Assembly: GCA_021823045.1 (NCBI GenBank)
Contig: JAKAPB010000163.1
Span: 1 to 5,541 of the forward strand
DNA length: 5,541 bases
DNA from: Actinomycetes bacterium
GTDB lineage: Bacteria; Actinomycetota; Acidimicrobiia; Acidimicrobiales; Acidimicrobiaceae
Direction of reading: 5' to 3'
Notes under the pieces: generated by a model
Databases searched by the model: none
Told to the model about the DNA's origin: nothing
The model's input: only the letters and a program-made list of their open reading frames with translations
Translations under genes and position numbers: made by a program
Shown here: positions 1 to 5,541 of the stretch, one piece after another
How the letters are laid out: each line of letters begins with the position of its first letter
How positions within the stretch are numbered: position 1 is the stretch's first letter

Positions 1-34
1 CTACAATGCGATCCTCCAGCGGTTGGAGCTTCAT
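1..34 (-). CDS. groES: GroES co-chaperonin, N-terminal fragment (runs off the left edge)
   Basis: Only the first 11 codons are inside the window; they read MKLQPLEDRIV, the typical GroES N-terminus (family consensus close to MxxxPLxDRVVV). GroES is the heptameric 10-kDa lid of the GroEL chaperonin and helps cytosolic proteins fold. The ATG at 34-32 has an AAGGAGG ribosome binding site at 43-49, 8 nt upstream. A perfect CIRCE operator and a promoter lie further upstream, as expected for an HrcA-controlled groES(-groEL) unit. Identity rests on 11 residues plus this very specific regulatory context, which together make it secure. Whether groEL follows cannot be seen. Confidence 0.93.
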   Translation of the reverse strand, partial: MKLQPLEDRIV

Positions 35-42
35 CTAACAAG

Positions 43-49
43 CCTCCTT
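43..49 (-). promoter_or_regulatory. Strong ribosome binding site of groES
   Basis: On the minus strand this reads AAGGAGG, a full anti-16S match, with 8 nt to the groES ATG. It is the strongest Shine-Dalgarno in the window and fixes the groES start. Confidence 0.85.
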
Positions 50-76
50 GTAAGGTTTGGACCGGATATTGGCCAA

Positions 77-103
77 TTAGCACTCTAGCAGTCTGAGTGC
101 TAA
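77..103 (-). promoter_or_regulatory. CIRCE operator (HrcA binding site) of groES
   Basis: The sequence is TTAGCACTC, nine bases, then GAGTGCTAA: a perfect match to the CIRCE inverted repeat bound by the heat-shock repressor HrcA. The symmetry extends three pairs further out on each side (74-106), giving 12-bp arms. It lies just downstream of the proposed -10 box, so it covers the likely transcription start and the early 5' leader of groES, the usual position for repression. The inference is that HrcA represses groES at normal temperature and releases it on heat stress. Confidence 0.96.
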
Positions 104-114
104 TTGCGGTAGTT

Positions 115-143
115 ATTCTTCACTTCTAGCTAAAATCTGCCAA
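115..143 (-). promoter_or_regulatory. Predicted sigma70-type promoter of groES
   Basis: On the minus strand a -35 box TTGGCA (138-143, 5 of 6 to TTGACA) and a -10 box AAGAAT (115-120, 4 of 6 to TATAAT) are separated by exactly 17 nt. The CIRCE operator begins 11 nt after the -10 box. The spacing and the CIRCE position support it. The -10 match is modest, so the exact start site is uncertain. It lies in the gap after tsaD and separates the t6A operon from the chaperonin unit. Confidence 0.6.
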
Positions 144-180
144 CTTTCCCGGAACAACGTGGCAAAAGTAGTCTCAAGTC

Positions 181-1215
181 TCACTGGTAATATTCGAGCA
201 TCGCCGATGGCTCAACACTAAAGGCTGGGTCGCTCGGGCCGTCTATTCCGAGGCGGTAAGCGCCTGCAGCTGCAATCATCGACCCGTTGTCAGTACAGGA
301 GATGGGTGCAGGAATGGCCGACTGTATTCCCATCGCCTGGGCTGCAGATGAGACTTCCTGACGCAACCTTGAATTAGCTGCAACCCCGCCTCCAAGCACG
401 ACAGAACTGACCCCGTAGGCTTTAGCTGCAGCGAAGGTCTTCTTCACCAAGACATCAACCACGGCCTCTTGGAAGCTCGCTGCAACTAATTCTGGTGACA
501 CCGCCTTATTGGTCTCCAGATAGTTCAGTACGGCGGTTTTGAGGCCTGAAAAGGAAAAGTCAAAGCCCTTGTTGAGCATCGCCCTAGGAAAGCGAATGAA
601 GCCACCTTCGACTTGCCTAGAAGCGAGGTCTATCGCTGGTCCTCCGGGAAAGCCAAGTCCAAGTAGCCTAGCAACCTTGTCAAAGGCCTCACCGGCAGCA
701 TCATCGATGGAAGTCCCGACAAGTCGATACCTACCAGGACCCTTTACATAGATCAACTGCGTGTGCCCCCCGGAGACCAGAAGCACCATAGCAGGAAGCT
801 CAGCTGGAGTAGTTTCAAGCGACGAAGCGAAGATGTGGCCTTCCATATGATCTACACCGACAAGGGGGACCCCCCAGGCAAGGGAGAGGGATTTGGCCGC
901 CGCCACACCCACAAGGAGGGAACCCATCAACCCAGGACCCTTTGTAACGGCAATCGCATCTAACTCTCGGGATGGGTTCAAGACCCTAGCCTTTTCCAGG
1001 GCCTCGTCCACTACCGAGATTATGACCCTTTCATGTTCCCTAGAGGCGAGCTCTGGGACCACCCCCCCAAAACCTGAGTGGATCTTGCCTTGAGCTGAAA
1101 TCACCGAAGAGCGCACCACATTTCCACTGACCACCGATGCAGCACTTTCATCACAAGAGGTTTCAATCCCCAAGATGCTGTAATTGTTGGTTGAAAAAAG
1201 TCTTTTCTCACTCAT
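181..1215 (-). CDS. tsaD: tRNA N6-adenosine threonylcarbamoyltransferase TsaD
   Basis: TsaD (older names Gcp, YgjD) transfers the threonylcarbamoyl group from TC-AMP to A37 of ANN-decoding tRNAs, working in the cytosol with TsaB and TsaE. Residues counted from the chosen start: ILGIETSCDES near 14-24, the metal-binding HMEGH with His123 and His127, VSGGH at 147-151, the IDDAAGEAFDK segment at 170-180, FSFSGLKTA at 220-228, LGGGVAANSRL at 274-284, and CTDNGS with the metal-ligand Asp309. The protein is 344 aa, normal for the family and apparently intact. I chose the ATG at 1215 because it overlaps the rimI stop by 8 nt, as in a coupled operon. An upstream in-frame ATG at 1254 would add 13 Arg-rich residues unlike the family and encroach further on rimI. 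A GGAGG lies about 18 nt upstream, rather far, so the exact start is not certain. It is the last gene before the groES promoter. Confidence 0.96.
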   Translation of the reverse strand: MSEKRLFSTNNYSILGIETSCDESAASVVSGNVVRSSVISAQGKIHSGFGGVVPELASREHERVIISVVDEALEKARVLNPSRELDAIAVTKGPGLMGSLLVGVAAAKSLSLAWGVPLVGVDHMEGHIFASSLETTPAELPAMVLLVSGGHTQLIYVKGPGRYRLVGTSIDDAAGEAFDKVARLLGLGFPGGPAIDLASRQVEGGFIRFPRAMLNKGFDFSFSGLKTAVLNYLETNKAVSPELVAASFQEAVVDVLVKKTFAAAKAYGVSSVVLGGGVAANSRLRQEVSSAAQAMGIQSAIPAPISCTDNGSMIAAAGAYRLGIDGPSDPAFSVEPSAMLEYYQ

Positions 1216-1843
1216 CAGATTCGCCGCTTTGCGCCTCCAACGGCTCCTCGGCATCGAGGTCTACCGTTCCTGCTAAAAGCTTCAGGGCTTTCGCTTCCCG
1301 CCTGAACTCCTTCAATTCTGCTCTAATCTTTTCTCTTTTTCGGCTGTTATCCTCCGACGCAATGTCGTAGCACCACATGATCACTGCGTCCTCGTTCGAC
1401 TCCGCGTAATAGTTTTTTCGGATGCCCACGGGTTCGAATCCAAATTTGAAGTAAAGTCGCTGGGCAACCAGGTTACTCGCCCTAACCTCTAGGGTCATAT
1501 CCTTAACCGATAGTCCTTGTGCCACTTCAAAAGCGTTGAGAAGCAGGCGCTTTGCAACCCCTCTTGACCTATAAGACCCATCGACAGCGATGTTGGTGAT
1601 GTGGCATTCATCCAGTATGACCATCATCCCGCAGTACCCAATTACCTTTGAGCCCAGAACAGCTACAAAGTACTGGCGAGATTCACCGAGCGAAATCTCG
1701 GAAAGAAATATACCCAATGACCAAGGGCGCTGATACGATCGAGTCTCGATGCGCAACACTCCAGGCAAGTGTCGCCGCCGCATCCTGATCACCCTCAAAT
1801 CACTTCCATGGTGGGAACTGTTTCCGATCAATCCTTCACCCAC
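1208..1843 (-). CDS. rimI: RimI-type GNAT N-alpha-acetyltransferase with extended C-terminus
   Basis: RimI acetylates the N-terminal alpha-amino group of ribosomal protein S18, and homologues can be broader N-terminal acetyltransferases using acetyl-CoA. The GNAT fold is clear at about residues 16-160: HLPGVLRIE near 25-33, RPWS at 39-42, HITNIAV at 81-87, the acetyl-CoA pyrophosphate loop RSRGVA at 92-97, LEVRASN at 118-124, LYFKFGFEPVGIRKNYY at 130-146 and EDAVIM at 151-156, all diagnostic of RimI. The GTG start at 1843 overlaps the tsaB stop by 16 nt. In-frame GTG 1792 and ATG 1783 are alternatives, the latter with GAGGG upstream but losing the first beta strand. The protein is 211 aa, against about 150 usual. 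Residues 161-211 form a highly charged tail, basic then acidic, with no family match I know. Adjacency to tsaB and tsaD is common in bacteria. Confidence 0.93.
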   Translation of the reverse strand: MGEGLIGNSSHHGSDLRVIRMRRRHLPGVLRIETRSYQRPWSLGIFLSEISLGESRQYFVAVLGSKVIGYCGMMVILDECHITNIAVDGSYRSRGVAKRLLLNAFEVAQGLSVKDMTLEVRASNLVAQRLYFKFGFEPVGIRKNYYAESNEDAVIMWCYDIASEDNSRKREKIRAELKEFRREAKALKLLAGTVDLDAEEPLEAQSGESDE

Positions 1844-2604
1844 TCCAAATCACCAGTGGAATTCAACCTTTGGTAGCTCACCCTGGTATCGGCACCACGC
1901 ACATAAGAGATAGCCACCTCTGCGTGGCTTGTTAAGCTCTCCCCCGTGGGCCTGGCACTCATAAGCTGCCACATCGACTCACAGGTCTCCCGCCGCATCG
2001 CAGGAAGATAAAAGTCGACAACGTCTCCGCCATAATCTTCAGCTAGCACTTGGCTCGGCGCTCGATCCGAAACGACCAGAGGGGAGGTCCCCGTCAGGTT
2101 CGAGTCATCAAGCCAAGGTATCAGCTGGTTAGGGCCAAGCACAACCGGCCCCGATAAAGTCTTTAGGCCCAGAGGACCTCTCGCACAGATAGCCCCAAAG
2201 GCCTCCTGCTTCCTTACCCGTCTAAGCACAACAACTGGATCTGAATTCTTAGCGTAAATGTTCGCTATTACTTCATGAGAAAACAATGGGACAATTCTGC
2301 AACCTAAAGCGTACGAGAAAGCCTTTGAAAAGGTCACCCCGACCCTCAAGCCGGCCATTGAACCGGGCCCGACCACTACTCCGACTGAAGATATCGAGGA
2401 GACTTCGAGGTTCATCCGATTGACTAAGTCCTTCACCTCCAGGCTGATGGCCTCTATTGGACGCAAGCTTTCCTGACGCTCTGAGACGATCAGGATTCCC
2501 TGGGCCACCAAGCCAAGAAGCAACTGCTCACCTGAGGTATCAACGAGGAGGTGACATTCTGGAGCTATTCCCGCAGCCGACTGTGTCCTATCGACACGAC
2601 TCAT
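1828..2604 (-). CDS. tsaB: tRNA threonylcarbamoyladenosine biosynthesis protein TsaB
   Basis: TsaB (YeaZ) is the non-catalytic ASKHA-fold partner that dimerises with TsaD and, with TsaE, supports t6A formation at tRNA A37. The diagnostic signatures are LLVDTS at about 19-24 and VVVGPGSMAGLRVGVTFSKAF at about 76-96, matching the family GPGSFTGLRIG...K motif with Phe-Thr changed to Met-Ala. A C-terminal ISYVRGA near 232-238 matches the usual closing P.Y.R element. Length is 258 aa, slightly above the usual 210-240; an N-terminal stretch of about 16 residues before the first beta strand is extra. The ATG at 2604 overlaps the stop of the upstream TnpB-like frame (ATGA) and has only a weak AGG 6 nt upstream. 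Its 3' end overlaps rimI, indicating coupling. The gene looks intact although it is separated from tsaE by about 1 kb of decayed sequence. Confidence 0.94.
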   Translation of the reverse strand: MSRVDRTQSAAGIAPECHLLVDTSGEQLLLGLVAQGILIVSERQESLRPIEAISLEVKDLVNRMNLEVSSISSVGVVVGPGSMAGLRVGVTFSKAFSYALGCRIVPLFSHEVIANIYAKNSDPVVVLRRVRKQEAFGAICARGPLGLKTLSGPVVLGPNQLIPWLDDSNLTGTSPLVVSDRAPSQVLAEDYGGDVVDFYLPAMRRETCESMWQLMSARPTGESLTSHAEVAISYVRGADTRVSYQRLNSTGDLEWVKD

Positions 2605-3311
2605 GCAACACCTACTTCGAGGTTCTTCACCTGACGCTCGCTCGGTTCTGTTGTCGCCTCGTCTTGACTGACCTTTATCGTTGGGTGGGTCTTAGCGTGA
2701 ATCGTCCTCGAATAGGTCATCTCGCAAACCGAGCTAGTATCTGCACCACTATCGTTGCATTGGGCGTCCATGGACACCCCAAGGTAGACATCCGACACGG
2801 AGTGGAGGGATACTCGCCTTCTCATAGAGCGTTTCATCCCCGTTATATTGAGGTCTTCGGTCACGACCTCGTTATGGCTAGCGACGGGCTCGGACGTTGG
2901 CTTGTACAGCGGGCCACGCCTGACATCTAGGAGACTTCGGCCGGGCCGAGTGAACTCGGCCTTGCATCGGCGGTGTTCCAGGTAGTCGGGTACCCGCCGG
3001 CGTAGAAGTACCTTAGGTCGCTCAGAAAGAGTCGCCGGTGATAGGGCTGGGTTTGACAACTCGGTAATGTTATCTTCGATGTCGACCACGCTCACGAGCC
3101 TTCGTAGGTCGAGGCCCATTTCATCAAGGTCAGCCACTACCAACCCTCTGCGCCGAGCCAACTCTGGATCCTCGATACCGACCCTCGCCAGTCTGTCCCG
3201 ATGATCTTGGCCAACTCCCTCGCCAGCTAGGGCCACAGCTACGGTTTCTGTGGGTATCCACTGAAACTCATGCCTCTTGTCTTTCATTGGAGACCCGACT
3301 TCACTAGACAC
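2601..3311 (-). pseudogene. Degenerate TnpB-like (IS200/IS605 OrfB) remnant
   Basis: An open frame of 236 codons from GTG 3311 ends in an ATGA overlap with the tsaB start. Residues about 147-178 contain EVVTEDLNITGMKRS followed by RRRVSLHSVSDVYLG. This closely recalls the RuvC-II block of TnpB nucleases (VxxEDLNVxGM..., then ...SVSDAS.GE) with the catalytic Glu (here E152). VVDIEDNI at 75-82 may be the RuvC-I Asp segment, and LLRRRV at 102-107 fits the Arg-rich linker. The CxxC zinc-finger pairs and the RuvC-III DRDxNAAxN motif are absent, and the stretch between blocks is shorter than normal. An active TnpB is 370-420 aa, so this is read as an inactive, internally deleted remnant. The match is from motif memory, not an alignment. 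The first 70 residues match nothing I recognise. The alternative is an unknown protein gene coupled to tsaB. Confidence 0.5.
2944..2961. repeat. Perfect hairpin-forming inverted repeat inside the TnpB-like remnant
   Basis: GGCCGAG, TGAA loop, CTCGGCC on the plus strand form a 7-bp GC-rich stem with a tetraloop. No T-run follows on either strand, so it is not a normal intrinsic terminator. It may be a remnant of element structure or chance within coding sequence. Confidence 0.45.
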
Positions 3312-3312
3312 T

Positions 3313-3570
3313 TCATCTACCGTAATACCCCACAGCTATCGTCCACGAAATAAGTCGGGTTAGTTGTCGCTCTCGATCGGTCCGCTGGTGGCATGATGGC
3401 CCCCGAGTGCGAATCACTATTCGAGGTGTCACCTTCGATCCAATGTGGCCGGTTTTCAAAAGAATCGGTTTTCCGACCCACCGAGTACACACAGGAGGTT
3501 TTCCCTCCCGATAGAACCCCCAATAGAACCGATTGACGGCCTGTTCGTTCAGGCCCACTCGATCTGCCAC
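3313..3570 (-). pseudogene. Possible frame-shifted upstream part of the transposase remnant
   Basis: This 85-codon frame begins at a GTG directly after an in-frame TAA and stops 2 nt before the start of the TnpB-like frame. Its residues 1-25 (VADRVGLNEQAVNRFYW onward) read like a real helical segment. Residues about 33-65, with PILLKTGHIGSKVTPR and RTRG, vaguely recall the beta-rich N-terminal domain of TnpB. Together with the downstream frame, the total length (about 1.07 kb) equals one tnpB gene. The link is inference only: no single residue is diagnostic, and the frame competes with the overlapping ORF that starts at tsaE. Confidence 0.25.
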
Positions 3571-3682
3571 TTAGACAAGTTGCTGCCCATAGGGCCGTAG
3601 GGGCCTTTGTATCGTGCAAAGAGCTCCACGGGCCGCAGGCGATAGCACCCATATCAGTATCTCGACTGTGCAACTCGGTCAT
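3317..3682 (-). CDS. Uncertain ORF directly after tsaE, probably not a functional protein
   Basis: The frame opens with ATGACC, whose ATG overlaps the tsaE stop by 4 nt. It is preceded by GGAGGT, formed by the last codons of tsaE, so translation could well start here. The product would be 121 aa, rich in Ser, Thr and Gly, and resembles no family I know; no signal peptide, membrane segment or motif is visible. Another frame over the same bases looks at least as protein-like. My reading is that the start signal belonged to whatever gene used to follow tsaE, and that the rest is out-of-frame or decayed sequence. It could still be a small lineage-specific gene. Confidence 0.25.
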   Translation of the reverse strand: MTELHSRDTDMGAIACGPWSSLHDTKAPTALWAATCLSGRSSGPERTGRQSVLLGVLSGGKTSCVYSVGRKTDSFENRPHWIEGDTSNSDSHSGAIMPPADRSRATTNPTYFVDDSCGVLR

Positions 3683-4155
3683 TGGACCTCCATGTCGCTC
3701 CACATCAATTCGAATCTATCAAGAGAGTCATTTCTGAGAGTAAAGTCCAAAATCCTGGATCCTGGATCCTTTTTAGGAACGCTAAACTCAACGACGACGA
3801 CAGCATCGAGTTCTCCCTCGGCCCGTTCTCCCCATTCGACAACCGCCACCGCTCCTTCGTCGAGTTCCTCGTCTATGCCAAGCATTTCGACCTCTGCTAA
3901 ACTGCTTGTTCGATAAAGGTCACAGTGGAGCAGATCAAGCCGCCCGGTATAGCTTTTGACCATCAGAAAAGTCGGGCTCGTGACGGGTCCCTTGACACCC
4001 AATCCGCGGGCAAAACCTTTCGTAAAGGCGGTCTTCCCCGCTCCCAGCGGACCACGAAGATCGATCACATCCCCCGAGACCACCGCCAAAGCCAACCTCT
4101 CCCCTATTTTCTGGGTCTGTTCCATTGACCCAGAACGAAGCTGAAACTTTTTCAT
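3679..4155 (-). CDS. tsaE: tRNA threonylcarbamoyladenosine biosynthesis ATPase TsaE
   Basis: TsaE (YjeE) is a small P-loop ATPase that binds the TsaB-TsaD complex and drives the t6A reaction cycle in the cytosol. Visible features: a Walker A GPLGAGKT at 35-42, a switch-like VTSPTF at 58-63, HCDLYR at 77-82 (the family's H.DLYR), a conserved LGIDE near 92-96, and VVEWGER at 105-111. Length is 158 aa, normal. It starts 2 nt after the UDG stop, with a poor ribosome binding site, suggesting coupling to upstream translation. Its 3' end carries GGAGGT and an ATGA overlap aimed at a following gene. A 7-nt tandem repeat lies inside the coding sequence (3753-3770). The gene appears intact. Confidence 0.96.
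   Translation of the reverse strand: MKKFQLRSGSMEQTQKIGERLALAVVSGDVIDLRGPLGAGKTAFTKGFARGLGVKGPVTSPTFLMVKSYTGRLDLLHCDLYRTSSLAEVEMLGIDEELDEGAVAVVEWGERAEGELDAVVVVEFSVPKKDPGSRILDFTLRNDSLDRFELMWSDMEVQ
3753..3770. repeat. Short 7-nt tandem repeat inside tsaE
   Basis: On the plus strand TCCTGGA occurs twice and is followed by TCCT, making about 2.6 copies of a 7-nt unit. On the tsaE strand it encodes part of a DPGSRI stretch near the C-terminus. Since 7 is not a multiple of 3, gain or loss of one unit would shift the frame of the last part of TsaE. Confidence 0.6.
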
Positions 4156-4157
4156 TC

Positions 4158-4712
4158 CTACTGATCCGCCAAGAGTCGGGCCTTTGCAAGGTCCGACCTC
4201 ATAGCCGCCAGCACTCCGGTGCCACCTCTTAGAGCAGCCGCAGGATGGTAGGTCGGAACCAGAACGCAGCCGTGAAAATCAAATACTTGAGTCCGCAGCG
4301 AACCGATGCCTTCGTTTACGCCAAGAAGTGCCCGTGATGCTACTGCACCTAAGGTTACGATCACCGTGGGATTCACGATAGCTACTTGAGATCTCAGAAA
4401 CCTCTCACAACTTGCTATCTCTCCCGGAAGGGGGTTGCGGTTGTTCGGGGGTCGACACTTGACCGTATTGGCAATATAAACTTCTCCCCTCTCCCACCCA
4501 GTTTCTTGTTTAATCAGCTTTTCCAGCAGCTTTCCGCTTCGACCGACGAAGGGACGTCCCACTAGGTCCTCTTCCCGACCCGGTCCTTCACCCACGAACA
4601 TCATCGTCGCGTCCTGTTTTCCCTCTCCGAACACGACGTTCTTACGGGTATAGCAAAGCTCACAGTCCCTGCAGGCCGCAGCCTCAATCGCTAGAGAATT
4701 AAGGTCAGACAT
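4158..4712 (-). CDS. Family 4 (4Fe-4S) uracil-DNA glycosylase
   Basis: This enzyme removes uracil from DNA (deaminated cytosine or misincorporated dUMP) as the first step of base excision repair. The four cluster ligands of family 4 UDG are visible: Cys14 and Cys17 (CRDC), Cys86 in KCRPP, and Cys102, fifteen residues later. The active-site motif GEGPGREED begins at residue 41, followed by GRPFVGRSG at 52-60, NTVKCRPPNNRNPLP at 82-96, and the second motif YHPAAALR at 155-162 with His156. At 184 aa it is close to the 190-220 aa of thermophile and actinobacterial homologues. The ATG at 4712 overlaps the alr stop by 1 nt (TGATG), and GAGG lies about 10 nt upstream. It ends 2 nt before tsaE, so it is part of the operon. 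Family 5 is less likely because GEGPG and KCRPP fit family 4 well. Confidence 0.95.
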   Translation of the reverse strand: MSDLNSLAIEAAACRDCELCYTRKNVVFGEGKQDATMMFVGEGPGREEDLVGRPFVGRSGKLLEKLIKQETGWERGEVYIANTVKCRPPNNRNPLPGEIASCERFLRSQVAIVNPTVIVTLGAVASRALLGVNEGIGSLRTQVFDFHGCVLVPTYHPAAALRGGTGVLAAMRSDLAKARLLADQ

Positions 4713-5541
4713 CAGTGCGCTACCTCATTCTCATTGAGAGTCTGTGGATTGCCGACCAGCACTCGAGGCACCCTATTGCCGATCCTCGCGATCACCTCAT
4801 AGGAGATAGTTGAGAGCTTATCTGCCCACTCATCGGCGCCAATAAATTCCCGGCCCTGCCGACCCAGCAAAACTACCTCATCACCGAGGGCTACGTCGGA
4901 TTCTTCTCCGAGATCGACCATAAGCTGGTCCATCGTGATGACTCCCGCCAGCGGATAACGCCTACCCCTAATTAGCACTTCGCCTTGGGCGTCAAAAAGT
5001 GCCCTTGGGACCCCGTCGGCGTAACCTATTGGCACGGTAGCGATTGTAGAGTCCACTATTACCGGTCTTCTTAGTCCATAAGAGACCGCTTCTCCGATTG
5101 GTATCCGTCGGAGGTGAACGACACGGGCTTTGAGCGACATAACGGGTCGCAAACTTGGCATTGGAACCTGCGCAGACGGGGTGTAACCATAAAGTTCTAT
5201 ACCAACTCGAACCATGTCATACCTTGAGGATGGGTACGATGTCGCCCCGGCTGAATTTGCAATATGAGAAAGCTTGGGGTGGCACCCTACTGCAGCTAGA
5301 GCCAGTCTCGCCGCCTCAAAGCGTTTAAGCTGTTCCAGGGTAAAACCCCTGCCCTTTGCATTGTCTGCTATTGCTAAATGGCTCCATAGTCCCTCCACGG
5401 TCAACTTGGAAAAGCGCGCTATCCTCGCGATTTCAACCGCTTCTTCGAGGGAGGATCCCGCTCTTGCCATCCCGGTGTCGAGATGAATGTGGATCGATAC
5501 ATCCGTGGATTCTTCTCCCCAAATACGGTCCCTGGCCTCCG
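4712..5541 (-). CDS. alr: Alanine racemase, C-terminal ~275 residues (5' end outside the window)
   Basis: This PLP enzyme interconverts L- and D-alanine, supplying D-Ala for peptidoglycan. The open frame continues to the right edge, so the Met at 5470 is internal: upstream codons encode VSIHIHLDTG, joining MARAG to give the conserved D-TGM-R-G segment of the barrel domain. Further features are HLA and SHIANSAG in the barrel, RVGIELYG, the catalytic-tyrosine motif AVSYGLRR (Tyr codon at 5078-5080), VPIGYADGVPR, AGVITMDQLMVDLG (MDQ starting at 4933), DEVVLLG and the closing SYEVIARIGNRVPRV. The N-terminal PLP-lysine motif lies outside the window. The visible part shows no defect. It ends in a TGATG overlap with the UDG gene and, among the genes seen, is the first of the operon. 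Confidence 0.95.
   Translation of the reverse strand, partial: EARDRIWGEESTDVSIHIHLDTGMARAGSSLEEAVEIARIARFSKLTVEGLWSHLAIADNAKGRGFTLEQLKRFEAARLALAAVGCHPKLSHIANSAGATSYPSSRYDMVRVGIELYGYTPSAQVPMPSLRPVMSLKARVVHLRRIPIGEAVSYGLRRPVIVDSTIATVPIGYADGVPRALFDAQGEVLIRGRRYPLAGVITMDQLMVDLGEESDVALGDEVVLLGRQGREFIGADEWADKLSTISYEVIARIGNRVPRVLVGNPQTLNENEVAH

Noticed and set aside
121..180. Possible intrinsic terminator after tsaD
   Set aside because: Only a weak GCCAC/GTTGGC pairing is present, with no stable stem followed by a T-run; the region is better read as the groES promoter.
539..1370. Several plus-strand open frames of 66-77 codons opposite tsaD and rimI
   Set aside because: All are antisense to well-identified genes with strong family motifs; they are low-complexity Ser/Pro/Arg-rich shadows.
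1431..1441. GGTTCGAATCC, identical to a tRNA T-loop motif
   Set aside because: No acceptor, D or anticodon stems surround it. On the minus strand it encodes the conserved GFEP of RimI, so it is coincidence.
2457..2930. Plus-strand open frame of 157 codons spanning the tsaB start and the remnant
   Set aside because: It runs antisense through the intact tsaB N-terminus, has no recognisable motif, and is explained as a shadow of the minus-strand frames.
3614..4144. Plus-strand and alternate-frame ORFs opposite or within tsaE
   Set aside because: They overlap a clear P-loop ATPase gene. The Ser/Thr-rich product of one is just the complement of Val/Asp/Glu codons in TsaE.

Overview
The window is a tightly packed, entirely minus-strand stretch of an actinobacterial-type chromosome. 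Read in the direction of transcription (right to left) the order is alr (5' part outside the window), a family 4 Fe-S uracil-DNA glycosylase gene, tsaE, about 1.08 kb of decayed or unrecognised sequence, tsaB, rimI, tsaD, a regulatory gap, and the first codons of groES. The alr / tsaE-tsaB-rimI-tsaD / groES-groEL order, the perfect CIRCE operator and the moderate GC content suit an actinobacterium. An Acidimicrobiia-like lineage is a guess that the window alone cannot prove.

Right part (3679-5541): alr supplies D-alanine for peptidoglycan. Its stop overlaps the start of the UDG gene by 1 nt (TGATG). The UDG gene ends 2 nt before tsaE, the ATPase of the t6A tRNA-modification machinery. Middle part (2601-3682): tsaE and tsaB, normally close neighbours, are separated here by roughly one transposase gene length. 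The downstream two thirds is an open frame carrying what I read as a damaged RuvC-II region of a TnpB (IS200/IS605 OrfB) protein. The upstream third has only short, competing frames. Both edges of the interval make ATGA stop/start overlaps with the flanking genes.

Left part (1-2604): tsaB, rimI and tsaD overlap one another and are probably translationally coupled. TsaB, TsaD and TsaE together transfer the threonylcarbamoyl group to A37 of ANN-decoding tRNAs. RimI is a ribosomal-protein or general N-alpha-acetyltransferase, and here carries an unusual charged C-terminal tail. After tsaD a new unit begins: a sigma70-like promoter (138-143 / 115-120), a perfect CIRCE inverted repeat for the HrcA repressor (77-103), a strong ribosome binding site and the GroES start codon.

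The operon genes are ordinary housekeeping genes. The one real surprise is the TnpB-like remnant lodged inside the t6A gene cluster without obvious harm to the genes around it. I saw no tRNA, rRNA, CRISPR array or intact insertion sequence, and no convincing intrinsic terminator.
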